A program made the position numbers and the translations under genes. Shown here piece after piece: positions 1 to 8,170 of a stretch of 39,121 bases of DNA. The number at the start of each line of letters is the position of its first letter. Positions within the stretch are counted from its first letter, which is position 1. Origin of the DNA: Rhodospirillaceae bacterium (GTDB taxonomy: Bacteria; Pseudomonadota; Alphaproteobacteria; GCA-2731375); assembly GCA_018667855.1 (NCBI GenBank), contig JABIRL010000202.1, positions 1-39,121 of the forward strand. Reading direction: 5' to 3'. Below the pieces are notes generated by a model that saw only the letters and a program-made list of their open reading frames with translations, was not told the origin of the DNA and searched no databases.

Positions 1-2
1 AA

Positions 3-1688
3 TATGGCCAACGATTATATTCCCTGGGTGATTATGCCGGCGCCCTGGATGTTTGGCTGGAGTTAGCGCAACAGGGAGATGCCCGGGCGCAATACAGCCT
101 TGCCGTAATGTTTCATAAGGGTCGGGGTGTCGAAGCGGACAAGGAAAAAGCCCTGGAATGGGCAGGCCGGGCCGCAGAACAAGGCTACAAACCGGGACAG
201 GATTTACTGCGGCAGCTGAAGGCGAAGGATAAGGTCGCGAAGGATAAGGCGGCGAACGATAAGGCGGCGAACGATAAGGCAGCAAAGCCCAAAAAGAAGA
301 AAGTTGCCGTCAAACGAAAGCCCCGCAAGCCACCCAAGCCTATTGCCCAGATGACCGAAATGGAACGTGTCGAATGGTCGGTCGAGGAAATGTTGCTGGC
401 GATCAGCGAAGCGATAGCCGAGGACGGCGCGCTTCATTACGGCGTGTTACGGGCGCGGGAACAAGACGGCGCCGTTCAAATTCTTGTGCCGGACATCGTA
501 TACCAGTCCAATACCGGAAATACGTTGGATTTGGGAGATATAACGGCACGGTTTGAACGTCTTGATGACCGGTATGATTTGGTTACCTTCGAATTACCCA
601 ACGAAGTACGTTACAAGAATGATGATGGCTCCAGCGGTCGGATCACAATGGCCGAACGGCTGGGCAGATTGCGCTGGGACCGCAGGCTGGAAACCACCAC
701 TGAATTCGAATTTCGTCTGGGCCAACTGGCGCTGCTGTTCGACGGCAGCGGCGAGATGGGGCGCATCGGTGAGGTTTTGGTCAAATCGGACGTGGTTGAG
801 AAACAAGGTCTGTGGACCGGGCCCATGCGCCTTTCGCTCAGTGATCTAGACATAACCAATGAGGAACAGGGCAATGTCCGGTTGGACAGCGTCGCCTTGG
901 TTCTGGACATGCGCGGCCTGAACTTATCCAGCCGTGCCGCCAAAGTGGCAGCGAAGGAGAATGGCGAAAAGGCCAAGGCGGGCGGCATGCCCGCATTGGA
1001 CAAAATTCTTACCATGGCGAGCGGTGTCGGTCTGCGGGTCAGGATAGCGGGACTTTCCGTGCAAAGCCCGGACCAGGGCGACTTTCAGTTGGCGGAAGCT
1101 GATTATGGTTTTCAGTTATCCAGCCCGGACCAGAAATTGCTCAATTTTGAATTGACCGTCCGACACAACGGCCTTCGCGGGACCGACAGCGCGGCGCCCG
1201 AGGACATGGTGCCCCAGGATATGGAAATTATTCTGAGCCTGGAAAACATGCCGATCGATACCATCGTCAATGAGGGTGTTACGACATCGGTCGAGGTTGC
1301 CCTGGCGGGTAAGGTAAGCTCCGGGCCAGAAGTATTCAAACGTCTGCAACGGGATTTAAGCGCCGCGGCCACGGTGTTGCGCCTGAAACAGGCCAAGGTT
1401 ACCGCCCGTGATTACGACATCACCCTCGGCCTGACCCTTTTGGCCGATGCTGTCGCCAAGGCCGGCTTTGTCGGCGGCGGCGATTTACGGCTACGGGGTT
1501 TGGGCAAGGTACTTACCACCTTGGGCCTGCAGGACGTGGGGCCCATTGCCGATTTGGTCAAGAAGGGCCGGCCCATCGATGGCGGCAAGGGCCTGTTGTT
1601 CGCCCTGGCGGTACGACCCGATGGGCAGCTGACTGTGAATGGCGATGCGGTGTTCTCCCTGACGCCTTTCCCGGAGAAAGCCAAATGA
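3..1688 (+). CDS. Sel1-repeat protein with C-terminal domain of unknown function (5' partial)
   Basis: The frame is open from base 3, so the start lies outside the window; the first ATG inside is at 108 but useful sequence precedes it. The visible N-terminus (bases 3-200) reads as Sel1-like repeat: an AL-x-W-x-ELA-QQGDA-x-AQYSLA segment, then the GRGV-x-D-x-x-KALEWA-x-x-AAEQG consensus. Sel1 repeats are TPR-like helical pairs used in protein contacts. Next comes a Lys/Ala-rich low-complexity linker (from about base 228) and then about 430 residues of mixed beta-rich sequence that I do not recognise; it is somewhat reminiscent of DUF945-type envelope proteins, but that is only an impression. 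No membrane segment is visible in the part shown. The function is unknown, with envelope or scaffold roles possible. The next gene starts 64 bp downstream. Confidence 0.75.
   Translation, partial: YGQRLYSLGDYAGALDVWLELAQQGDARAQYSLAVMFHKGRGVEADKEKALEWAGRAAEQGYKPGQDLLRQLKAKDKVAKDKAANDKAANDKAAKPKKKKVAVKRKPRKPPKPIAQMTEMERVEWSVEEMLLAISEAIAEDGALHYGVLRAREQDGAVQILVPDIVYQSNTGNTLDLGDITARFERLDDRYDLVTFELPNEVRYKNDDGSSGRITMAERLGRLRWDRRLETTTEFEFRLGQLALLFDGSGEMGRIGEVLVKSDVVEKQGLWTGPMRLSLSDLDITNEEQGNVRLDSVALVLDMRGLNLSSRAAKVAAKENGEKAKAGGMPALDKILTMASGVGLRVRIAGLSVQSPDQGDFQLAEADYGFQLSSPDQKLLNFELTVRHNGLRGTDSAAPEDMVPQDMEIILSLENMPIDTIVNEGVTTSVEVALAGKVSSGPEVFKRLQRDLSAAATVLRLKQAKVTARDYDITLGLTLLADAVAKAGFVGGGDLRLRGLGKVLTTLGLQDVGPIADLVKKGRPIDGGKGLLFALAVRPDGQLTVNGDAVFSLTPFPEKAK
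228..287 (+). repeat. Four tandem 15-bp coding repeats (DKAAN-type linker)
   Basis: Four consecutive 15-bp units (228-242, 243-257, 258-272, 273-287) are seen. Units 2 and 3 are identical (GATAAGGCGGCGAAC) and the outer two differ by a few bases. They encode DKVAK, DKAAN, DKAAN, DKAAK, a charged linker between the Sel1 repeats and the C-terminal domain. Because the unit is a multiple of three, copy-number change would keep the frame. Confidence 0.85.
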
Positions 1689-1752
1689 TCAATGCCATTG
1701 GTGATACCGAACCAGCCTTTCGAATGCGGGTAAAGGTCTGACCGGACCAATC

Positions 1753-3030
1753 ATGGAACATCTTAGCCGTGATCTTGCCACCCTGCTGGGTCTGGCCGCC
1801 GTATTCGGCTACATCAATCATCGCTTCCTGCGCCTGCCCCGGACCATCGGACTGGTGATGATCGCCATGGTCGCCTCCCTGGCCGCCTTAGCCATCGATA
1901 CCATCGTACCGGGCTGGGGCGTCGGTCCGGGCCTGCGGGCGGCCATGATCGACATTGATTTCACCGATACCTTGATGCGCGGCATGCTGGGGTTTTTGCT
2001 GTTTGCCGGCGCCCTGCACGTGGATCTTGGCCAACTGGCCCGGCGCGGCTGGCCCATCGCGGCCATGGCCACGGGCGGGCTATTGGTTTCCACGGCAATT
2101 GTGGGGGGCGGGATATGGCTGGCCTTTGATCTTGTCGGACTGGGTCTGCCGCTGATTTATTGCCTGGTGTTCGGCGCCTTGATTTCACCCACCGATCCGG
2201 TGGCCGTGCTGGGCATATTGAAGACCGCGAAGGTACCGGCCGGTCTGGAAGCCAAGATCGCCGGCGAAAGCCTGTTCAATGACGGTGTCGGCGTCGTGGT
2301 TTTCGTCATACTGCTGGCCATGGCGACCAGCGGGGGCAATGGCGGCGCCATCGATCCGGGCGGTATCGCCATCCTGTTCTTGCGGGAGGCCGTTGGCGGC
2401 GCGGTGCTGGGTCTGGCGGCGGGGGCCGTCGCCTTTTGGGCCCTGCGCTCAATTGATGAATACAATCTGGAAATCATCATCACCCTGGCCCTGGTGACCA
2501 TCACATACGAGGTCGCGCATCTGTTGCACACCTCCGGCCCCATTGCGGTGGTGGTGGCAGGCCTGTTGATCGGCAACCATGGCACGCGCCTCGCCATGAG
2601 CGAGACCACGCGGGAGCATCTGACCAATTTCTGGAGCCTGATCGACGAAATTCTGAACGCGGTGCTTTTCCTGTTGATCGGCCTCGAGGTGGTATTGCTG
2701 TCGGTCTCGCCGGGGCTGTTCTGGGTGGCGTTGATCGCCATTCCCCTGGTGCTGGGGGCCCGTTTCGTCGCCGTGGCCATTCCCATCGGCGTGCTGGGGC
2801 AATTTCGCGACTTTACCAAGGGCGCGATCCCGGTCTTGACCTGGGGCGGCCTGCGGGGCGGTATTTCGGTCGCCTTGGCCCTGTCACTGCCGGCGGGTAC
2901 GGAAAAGGACGCCATCGTCACGGTTTGTTACGCCGTCGTGGTCTTTTCGATTCTGGTTCAGGGTCTGACGATCGGTACATTGGTGCGCCGCGTCGTGCCG
3001 GCCCCGGCGGAGGACGAAAGCCATGGCTGA
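1753..3030 (+). CDS. CPA1-family Na+/H+ antiporter (NhaP-like)
   Basis: A 425-residue polytopic membrane protein with about 12 hydrophobic segments, the usual size of bacterial NhaP-type antiporters without a long cytoplasmic tail. The family exchanges cytoplasmic Na+ or K+ for external H+ in the inner membrane. Diagnostic motifs are FGALISPTDPVAVLGILK and GESLFNDGVGVVVF, the latter holding the Asn-Asp pair of the CPA1 ion site. A Gly/Arg-rich stretch near residue 365 (TWGGLRGGISVALALSLP) is also typical of CPA1. The ATG at 1753 has no strong Shine-Dalgarno but fits the family N-terminus. The 3' end overlaps the Nudix gene by 8 bp, suggesting translational coupling. Ion specificity cannot be decided from sequence. 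Confidence 0.9.
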   Translation: MEHLSRDLATLLGLAAVFGYINHRFLRLPRTIGLVMIAMVASLAALAIDTIVPGWGVGPGLRAAMIDIDFTDTLMRGMLGFLLFAGALHVDLGQLARRGWPIAAMATGGLLVSTAIVGGGIWLAFDLVGLGLPLIYCLVFGALISPTDPVAVLGILKTAKVPAGLEAKIAGESLFNDGVGVVVFVILLAMATSGGNGGAIDPGGIAILFLREAVGGAVLGLAAGAVAFWALRSIDEYNLEIIITLALVTITYEVAHLLHTSGPIAVVVAGLLIGNHGTRLAMSETTREHLTNFWSLIDEILNAVLFLLIGLEVVLLSVSPGLFWVALIAIPLVLGARFVAVAIPIGVLGQFRDFTKGAIPVLTWGGLRGGISVALALSLPAGTEKDAIVTVCYAVVVFSILVQGLTIGTLVRRVVPAPAEDESHG

Positions 3031-3631
3031 TATGGACCGCAAGGTAGACGTCATTGAACGGACAACGGTCTTTCAAGGTTATTACCGGGTCGACGCTTAC
3101 CGGCTGCGCCACAGCCTGCATCAGGGCGGCATGGGGGCGGAGATCAGGCGCGAAGTATTGGAACGTGGCCATGCCGTCCTGGTCGTACCCTATGATCCGG
3201 TGCGCGACGAGGTGGTGCTGATCGAGCAATTCCGCATCGGCCCGTTTGCCCGCGGCGATCAGCCCTGGTGCCTTGAAGTGGTCGCCGGTGGTATCGAGGA
3301 GGGCGAAGAATTAGAAGACGTGGTGCGTCGGGAGGCCATGGAGGAGGCCAGCATCGAACTGGACAATATCACGCACGCCCTGGATTGCTTTACCTCCCCC
3401 GGCGCCGTCAGTGAGCATATCTCGATCTATTGTGCCCGCACCGACGCCGCCACGGCGGGTGGCGTTCACGGCCTTGCGGAAGAAGGCGAAGACATCAAGG
3501 TGGTGGTCATGCCCTTCGCCGATGTGATGGCGGCACTGGATGACGGCCGGATCAATGCCGCCCCGGCGATCGTCGCCCTACAATGGCTGGCCTTGCATCG
3601 CGAGCAGATCCGCCGGCAATGGCTGGACTGA
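3023..3631 (+). CDS. nudF: Nudix hydrolase, ADP-ribose/ADP-sugar pyrophosphatase type
   Basis: This 202-residue protein resembles NudF, which hydrolyses ADP-ribose to AMP and ribose 5-phosphate using Mg2+. The Nudix box lies around residues 90-115: GGIEEGEELEDVVRREAMEE, followed by ASIEL. The catalytic Glu residues (REAMEE) are intact, but the conserved Gly near the end of the box (EExGU) is Ser here. The N-terminal part (TVFQGYYRVDAYRLRH and VPYDPVRDEVVLIEQFR) matches the ADP-ribose pyrophosphatase subfamily. It overlaps the antiporter gene by 8 bp. It probably has a cytoplasmic housekeeping role in nucleotide-sugar turnover; the gene symbol rests on subfamily similarity and other ADP-sugars are possible substrates. 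Confidence 0.85.
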   Translation: MADMDRKVDVIERTTVFQGYYRVDAYRLRHSLHQGGMGAEIRREVLERGHAVLVVPYDPVRDEVVLIEQFRIGPFARGDQPWCLEVVAGGIEEGEELEDVVRREAMEEASIELDNITHALDCFTSPGAVSEHISIYCARTDAATAGGVHGLAEEGEDIKVVVMPFADVMAALDDGRINAAPAIVALQWLALHREQIRRQWLD

Positions 3632-3667
3632 TTTCACCTGATTTTTTGGTGATTTAGCGCCATTTAC

Positions 3668-3696
3668 TTGTCCGGTTTGGGCAAAGCGCCTAGTCT
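3668..3696 (+). promoter_or_regulatory. Possible sigma70-type promoter for cysK operon
   Basis: TTGTCC (3668-3673) and TAGTCT (3691-3696) are separated by 17 bp and lie about 35 bp upstream of the cysK start, in the only gap (100 bp) before it. Match to consensus is modest (4/6 and 3/6), so this is tentative. Confidence 0.3.
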
Positions 3697-3731
3697 GCGA
3701 AAAATCATGAATTCAGGTCGCGGAGCAGATC

Positions 3732-4733
3732 ATGGACGTTCGTCAGGGTTTCATAGACAGTATCGGTAATACGCCACTCATCCGTCTGCAAAAGGCATCC
3801 GAGCTGACCGGGTGCGAAATTTACGGCAAGGCGGAATTCCTCAATCCCGGCGGCTCGGTCAAGGATCGCGCCGCCCTGGCCATCGTCAAGGCGGCGGAAG
3901 CCAGGGGCGAGCTGAAACCAGGCGGCATTATCGTCGAGGGCACGGCGGGAAATACCGGCATCGGCCTGGCGCTGGTGGCCAACGCCCGGGGCTATAAGAC
4001 GGTTATTGTTATTCCGGAGACCCAGACCCAGGAAAAAAAGGACATGTTGACCATGTGCGGCGCCGATTTGCGTCAGGTCCCCGCCCTGCCCTACCGTGAC
4101 GACAATAATTACATCAAATATTCCGGCCGTCTGGCCGCCGAAATCGCCGCCAGCCATCCGGAAGGCGCTATCTGGGCCAATCAATTCGACAATGTGGACA
4201 ACCGTCAGGGCCATTATGAAACAACCGGCCCGGAGATCTGGCGCCAGACCGACGGCAAGGTCGATGGGTTCATCTGCGCCGTCGGCTCGGGCGGTTCCCT
4301 GGCCGGCATCGCGCAATATCTGCGGGAGCAGAACCCGTCCGTTGCCATAGGCCTGGCCGATCCCCCCGGCGCCGCGCTGTACAACTATTATGCCAACGGC
4401 GAATTGAAGGCGGAGGGTTCCTCCATGACCGAAGGCATCGGCCAGGGTCGTATCACCGCCAATCTGGAAGGCTTGGTGGTCGATAAGCCGTTTCTGATCC
4501 CCGACGAAGAATCACTGCAGATTGCCTTTGACCTGATTATCGAGGAAGGCCTGGTATTGGGCTCCTCATCGGGCGTCAATGTGGCGGGCGCCATCCGCCT
4601 GGCCCAGGAAATGGGCCCCGGCCATACCATTGTGACCTTGCTTTGCGATGGCGCACAGCGCTATCAAAGCAAAATGTTTAATGTCCCCTTCCTGACCGAA
4701 AACGGCTTGCCTGTTCCAAGCTGGATGAGCTAG
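3732..4733 (+). CDS. cysK: Cysteine synthase A (O-acetylserine sulfhydrylase)
   Basis: A PLP enzyme of 333 residues that joins O-acetylserine and sulfide to give cysteine, the last step of sulfur assimilation. The Schiff-base lysine is K44 in LNPGGSVKDRAA. The substrate loop reads EGTAGNTGIGLA, where classical CysK has TSGNTG; this TAGNTG form, with the following PETQTQEKKDML stretch, marks the variant subfamily common in alphaproteobacteria and fungi. The glycine-rich phosphate loop (AVGSGGSLAG) is present, and the C-terminus contains LLCDGAQRYQSKMFN. At 333 residues it is slightly longer than E. coli CysK. The ATG at 3732 follows a weak GGAGC. The alaX-like gene starts 19 bp after the stop, and with the sulfurtransferase further on this forms a small sulfur-related operon. 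Confidence 0.93.
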   Translation: MDVRQGFIDSIGNTPLIRLQKASELTGCEIYGKAEFLNPGGSVKDRAALAIVKAAEARGELKPGGIIVEGTAGNTGIGLALVANARGYKTVIVIPETQTQEKKDMLTMCGADLRQVPALPYRDDNNYIKYSGRLAAEIAASHPEGAIWANQFDNVDNRQGHYETTGPEIWRQTDGKVDGFICAVGSGGSLAGIAQYLREQNPSVAIGLADPPGAALYNYYANGELKAEGSSMTEGIGQGRITANLEGLVVDKPFLIPDEESLQIAFDLIIEEGLVLGSSSGVNVAGAIRLAQEMGPGHTIVTLLCDGAQRYQSKMFNVPFLTENGLPVPSWMS

Positions 4734-4752
4734 CGATAATCAGAGGCGCCCA

Positions 4753-5463
4753 ATGACCGAATTGCTGTTCCGCGACGACCCTTATGCCAAGAGCTGCGAG
4801 GCCACCATAACCGCCATTAATGAGCGCGGCGGTATCGAACTGGACCGCACGGTATTTTATCCCACGGGCGGCGGCCAACCGGGCGACACGGGCAGCTTGC
4901 GCCTGGCTGACGGTGGCGAAATAACCATTGCCACGACCGTTAAGGGCGAAGGCGCGGACGATGTCGTCCATGTCCCCGCCGAGGGCCAGAATTTACCGGC
5001 CGTGGGCACGGCGGTCACCGCGTCAATCGATTGGGACGTCCGCCATCGCCTGATGCGCATTCATACCTGTTTGCACCTGCTGTCCTCGGTCGTGGAATAT
5101 CCCGTGACCGGCGGTCAGATCAGTGACGGCAAGGGCCGGCTGGATTTCGACATGCCAGAAATGACCGTCGAGAAAGAGGCCATCACGACCCGGCTGAATG
5201 AATTGATCCAGGAAGCCCATCCGGTCAGCACCGATTGGATCAGCGACGAGGATCTGGCGGCCCAACCGGACCTGGTGAAGACCATGTCGGTCAAACCACC
5301 CATGGGCCAGGGCCGGGTTCGATTGATTGATGTGGATGGTTGTGATTTGCAGCCCTGCGGTGGCACCCATGTGGCCAACACTTCGGAAATCGGTGAGGTC
5401 AGGGTCCGCAAGATTGAGAAAAAAGGCCGACAAAACCGCCGCGTGTCTATTGAATTTACATAG
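4753..5463 (+). CDS. Alanyl-tRNA editing protein, AlaX type
   Basis: This 236-residue free-standing homologue of the AlaRS/ThrRS editing domain should hydrolyse mischarged tRNA(Ala) (Ser- or Gly-tRNA) in the cytoplasm. The four zinc/catalytic positions are visible: H104 and H108 in RIHTCLHLL, and C202 and H206 in QPCGGTHVAN. An N-terminal FYPTGGGQPGDTG loop, shared with the C-terminal part of AlaRS, lies at about residues 35-47. Length fits the medium AlaX-M class. It lies 19 bp after cysK and 38 bp before the sulfurtransferase, so co-transcription is likely. The gene belongs to a family sometimes annotated 'alanyl-tRNA synthetase-related'; it lacks all synthetase catalytic domains. Confidence 0.88.
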   Translation: MTELLFRDDPYAKSCEATITAINERGGIELDRTVFYPTGGGQPGDTGSLRLADGGEITIATTVKGEGADDVVHVPAEGQNLPAVGTAVTASIDWDVRHRLMRIHTCLHLLSSVVEYPVTGGQISDGKGRLDFDMPEMTVEKEAITTRLNELIQEAHPVSTDWISDEDLAAQPDLVKTMSVKPPMGQGRVRLIDVDGCDLQPCGGTHVANTSEIGEVRVRKIEKKGRQNRRVSIEFT

Positions 5464-5501
5464 TGGTTTCAACTAACTATAAGATTTTTCTGAGGTAATT
5501 T

Positions 5502-6338
5502 ATGAATACATCTCCCACGCTTTCGACCGACTGGCTGGCCGATAATCTGGATAAGGTGAAAATACTGGACGGCTCATTCTATTTGCCCGCCGAAAACCGG
5601 GATGCCAATGCGGAATATGCCGACGGCCACATTCCGGGTGCGCAACGGTTCAATATCGATGTGGTTTGCGCGCCCGGCGGTGATCTGCCCCACATGTTTC
5701 CTGATCCGGTGGCCTTCGCGGACGCCGTTGGGGCCATGGGGATTGGCAATGACGACCTGGTCGTGACCTACGACGGCGGCAAACTGACCGGGGCCTGCCG
5801 GGTCTGGTGGATGTTTCGGGCCTTTGGTCATGAGAAGGTCGCGGTCCTGGACGGCGGTTTCGGCAAATGGCGGGCCGAGGGCCGTGCGGTTGAAAGCACG
5901 GTCGCAACGCCTTCCCCCGCCAGCTTCTGCGCCGATTACCAACCGGATATGGTCCGCTCCGTCGAACATATGCTGGCCCTGATCGATCAAGGTGGCGAGA
6001 CGCAAATACTGGATGCCCGCGGCGCCGGACGGTTCGATGGCACGGCGGCGGAGCCGCGGGCCGGTTTGCGGTCGGGGCATATGCCGGGCGCCCACAACCT
6101 GCCCTATGACAAATTGTTGAATGACGACGGAACTTTGCAGAGCGCGGCGCAATTGCGGACCCTGTTTGGCGACGCGGGCGTGGATCTGGACAAACCTGTC
6201 GTGACGTCCTGTGGCTCGGGTGTATCGGCGGCGGTGTTGCTGCTGGGATTGAGTGTATTGGGACATACGGCCAATACCTTGTACGACGGCAGCTGGTCCG
6301 AATGGGGCAGCCGCGACGACACCCCTATCGTCACCTGA
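5502..6338 (+). CDS. sseA: 3-mercaptopyruvate sulfurtransferase (rhodanese family)
   Basis: A two-domain rhodanese of 278 residues, the size of E. coli SseA. The enzyme moves sulfur from 3-mercaptopyruvate (a cysteine transamination product) to cyanide or thiols. The active-site loop in the second domain is C237-GSGVSA; CGSGVT/SA is typical of mercaptopyruvate sulfurtransferases, while thiosulfate sulfurtransferases usually have CRKGVT. The inactive N-terminal rhodanese domain runs from about 5 to 130 and includes DGHIPGAQRFNID. The second domain has SGHMPGAHNLPYD. The ATG at 5502 follows TGAGGT. Its position after cysK suggests a linked role in cysteine sulfur metabolism. The stop lies just 5 bp before the start chosen for the GNAT gene. 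Confidence 0.9.
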   Translation: MNTSPTLSTDWLADNLDKVKILDGSFYLPAENRDANAEYADGHIPGAQRFNIDVVCAPGGDLPHMFPDPVAFADAVGAMGIGNDDLVVTYDGGKLTGACRVWWMFRAFGHEKVAVLDGGFGKWRAEGRAVESTVATPSPASFCADYQPDMVRSVEHMLALIDQGGETQILDARGAGRFDGTAAEPRAGLRSGHMPGAHNLPYDKLLNDDGTLQSAAQLRTLFGDAGVDLDKPVVTSCGSGVSAAVLLLGLSVLGHTANTLYDGSWSEWGSRDDTPIVT

Positions 6339-6343
6339 AGCCG

Positions 6344-7321
6344 ATGAAATTGCGCAACTACCAAGACGGCGACGAAACCGCTATCGCCGATCTGTGGCAG
6401 CGCGCGGGGTTGATGCAGAACCCCTTGAATGACCCACGCAAGGATATCGCTTTCTGCCTGGCGGGCGGTCACGGCGAAATTCTAGTCCTTGAAGACGAAG
6501 GCAAGGTGGTGGCCACGGCAATGGTGGGCCAGGACGGCCATCGGGGTTGGATCTACTACGTAGCCGTGGAACCGGACCGCCAAGGCCAACTTTTGGGCAG
6601 GCGTATCGTACGCGCGGCGGAGGATCACCTGAAAGCCCAGGGCGTGCCGAAAATTCACCTCATGGTGCGTGGCAGCAATACCGATGTGGTCGGCTTTTAC
6701 CAGCGTCTGGGCTATCGCGTGGAGCCGGTCACCACCATGAGCCGGCGCCTGGACGGCAACGCCCTGGCGGTTGGTCATCAGATGGACGACGCGCCGGTCA
6801 TCATCACTTACCTCGAGATGCTGGCACGCCCCTCCCTGCCCCAGATCGTGCCGAAAACCCGGCAATACGCCCTGATGGGCGCCCACGATATCTCCGTGAA
6901 TTTCTACCGCTACCTCTATGACGCCGTGGGACGGCCCTGGTACTGGACGGATCGCAAGAAACTATCCGACGAGGAACTGGCGAATATCATTCAGGACGAC
7001 AAAGTCGAAGTCTACGTACTGTACGTGGGCGGCACGCCGGCCGGTTTTTTCGAACTGGACGGACGCCGGATGCCCGACCTTGAATTGGCTTATTTCGGCA
7101 TCATGCCCGACTACATCGGCCTTGGCCTTGGCCCCTATCTGCTGGTTCAGGCCCTGGATATGATGTGGCAAAAGGAACCAGACCGCGTGCTGGTCAACAC
7201 CTGCACCCTGGATCACCCCAAGGCCCTGCCCCTCTACCAGCGCATGGGCTTCCGCCCCTATGACCGCCAGGAAGTTCCCGCCCCCTGGCAGGACCCGGAC
7301 AATATTCTGGATTTTGCTTAA
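6344..7321 (+). CDS. Tandem GNAT acetyltransferase (YpeA-like plus second GNAT domain)
   Basis: A 325-residue protein with two acetyltransferase folds in a row. Residues 1-137 closely resemble the small single-domain YpeA family: DLWQRAGL near 16-23, NDPRKDI near 29-35, DGHRGWIYYVAVEP at 64-77, then an acetyl-CoA loop and HLMVRGSN..VGFYQRLGYR. Residues about 175-310 form a second GNAT: WTDRKKLSDEEL, GGTPAGFFELD, LAYFGIMPDYIGLGLGPYLL and HPKALPLYQRMGF. The start at 6344 (MKLRNY) matches YpeA homologues; an ATG at 6302 would add 14 residues inside sseA with no homology. It follows sseA by 5 bp. Substrates are unknown; small amines, amino groups or protein N-termini are possible. Confidence 0.82.
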   Translation: MKLRNYQDGDETAIADLWQRAGLMQNPLNDPRKDIAFCLAGGHGEILVLEDEGKVVATAMVGQDGHRGWIYYVAVEPDRQGQLLGRRIVRAAEDHLKAQGVPKIHLMVRGSNTDVVGFYQRLGYRVEPVTTMSRRLDGNALAVGHQMDDAPVIITYLEMLARPSLPQIVPKTRQYALMGAHDISVNFYRYLYDAVGRPWYWTDRKKLSDEELANIIQDDKVEVYVLYVGGTPAGFFELDGRRMPDLELAYFGIMPDYIGLGLGPYLLVQALDMMWQKEPDRVLVNTCTLDHPKALPLYQRMGFRPYDRQEVPAPWQDPDNILDFA

Positions 7322-7330
7322 AAGGGCGGA

Positions 7331-7687
7331 TCAATCTTTCAACCTCGCCAGTTCCGCCAATTCAGATTGTGCCATTGCCTCCAAACCGGCAAGTTCGTTC
7401 TCCTTGAACGACCACAAAAGATGAGGTGCGATGCTCTCGTAATCGTGGCGTAGAATATTTCCAAAGCCTCGCAAATTATTGAGTTTAAGTTCGGGATATT
7501 TCGCGTCGAAACGGTCACCAATTTTACGTGATGCTTCGGCTATCCTTTCAAAACAACGCTCTACGGCATCAATGGTCTTTTGATCCTGCAAAAATGTCTC
7601 GCGGGTCAAATCAGCTGTGTAGTCACGAATGCGTCTTGCATTCTCGATGATGTCACCAAGGCGAACGATGGGATCTTCAGAAGGCAT
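7331..7687 (-). CDS. HepT-like HEPN-domain toxin (DUF86 family)
   Basis: A 118-residue all-helical protein of the DUF86/HepT family, the RNase toxin half of HEPN/MNT modules. Visible features are an IxDxIxNxxRIRDYT N-terminal helix, the ERCFERIAEASRKIG helix, and the HEPN catalytic region NNLRGFGNILRHDYES with H81-x-Y83. In characterised HepT proteins the catalytic motif is R-x4-H-x-Y, and the Tyr is modified by the partner nucleotidyltransferase. Here the position five before H81 is Gly76; arginines sit at 73 and 80, so the Arg is shifted. Its ATG overlaps the end of the nucleotidyltransferase gene by 11 bp, the usual toxin-antitoxin coupling. It converges with the GNAT gene (9 bp gap). It could be an active toxin or a drifted one. 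Confidence 0.85.
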   Translation of the reverse strand: MPSEDPIVRLGDIIENARRIRDYTADLTRETFLQDQKTIDAVERCFERIAEASRKIGDRFDAKYPELKLNNLRGFGNILRHDYESIAPHLLWSFKENELAGLEAMAQSELAELARLKD

Positions 7688-8144
7688 AGATAGAGTCCCG
7701 TTCAGTTGCGTCCCGGATGCCAGGTTTCAATGTCTCCTGGTTTGCCACATCCACATCAACGCCTGGAAATATCTCTTTGAATGACGCCTGAATGTCCGCG
7801 CAAATTCCGATGTATTGCAAAAGCCCTTTAACCCGTTCGTGATCTATATGGATCAGAATATCTATGTCGCTTTCAGGCCCGTCATCTCCCCTAGCCACAC
7901 TGCCGAAGACACCGGCATGTTGGACACCCGCCGCCTGCAAATCCGTCCTCATGGACTTTAGGCCGGACAGGACTTTCCGCAGACGTCCATCCGGGATCGG
8001 CACCGTTTCATAATCATTTAATTGCCGCGCATATTCACGCAACGCCTGGCGACGGCCATAGGGCACCGATACCGAAATATCGATCTTACCCTCCTGGCGT
8101 AGACGCGCACGTCGGCGTCTTTGTCGTTCTGCGCTTGTGCTCAT
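7677..8144 (-). CDS. MNT-domain nucleotidyltransferase antitoxin with N-terminal RHH-like segment
   Basis: This 155-residue protein combines two parts. Residues 1-43 have a basic head (QRRRRARLRQEGK) and then a beta strand and helix, IDISVSVPYGRRQALREYA, that resemble a ribbon-helix-helix (MetJ/Arc) DNA-binding unit. Residues about 55-155 form a minimal nucleotidyltransferase: G81-S82-x10-D93-x-D95 (VFGSVARGDDGPESDIDILI) and a third acidic patch in FPGVDVDVAN. MNT antitoxins such as MntA neutralise HepT by adding AMP units to the Tyr of H-x-Y. Most MNT antitoxins lack a DNA-binding part, so self-repression through the palindromes just upstream (8171-8203) is a reasonable inference. The gene precedes and overlaps hepT by 11 bp. 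Confidence 0.83.
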   Translation of the reverse strand: MSTSAERQRRRRARLRQEGKIDISVSVPYGRRQALREYARQLNDYETVPIPDGRLRKVLSGLKSMRTDLQAAGVQHAGVFGSVARGDDGPESDIDILIHIDHERVKGLLQYIGICADIQASFKEIFPGVDVDVANQETLKPGIRDATERDSIYAF

Positions 8145-8170
8145 GCGATGAAAATCCCTGCTATCGAGCT

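Noticed and set aside
228..287. CRISPR-like or transposon repeat
   Set aside because: Units are contiguous, 15 bp, in frame and code for a charged linker; there are no spacers.
2157..2921. A 254-codon open frame on the minus strand inside the antiporter gene
   Set aside because: It is antisense to a well-supported membrane protein; its composition (many Arg, Ser, Pro, Thr) is typical of a shadow frame in GC-rich DNA.
3635..3655. Terminator after the Nudix gene (TCACC ... GGTGA)
   Set aside because: The stem is only 5 bp, its loop is the T-run, and no T-run follows, so it does not qualify.
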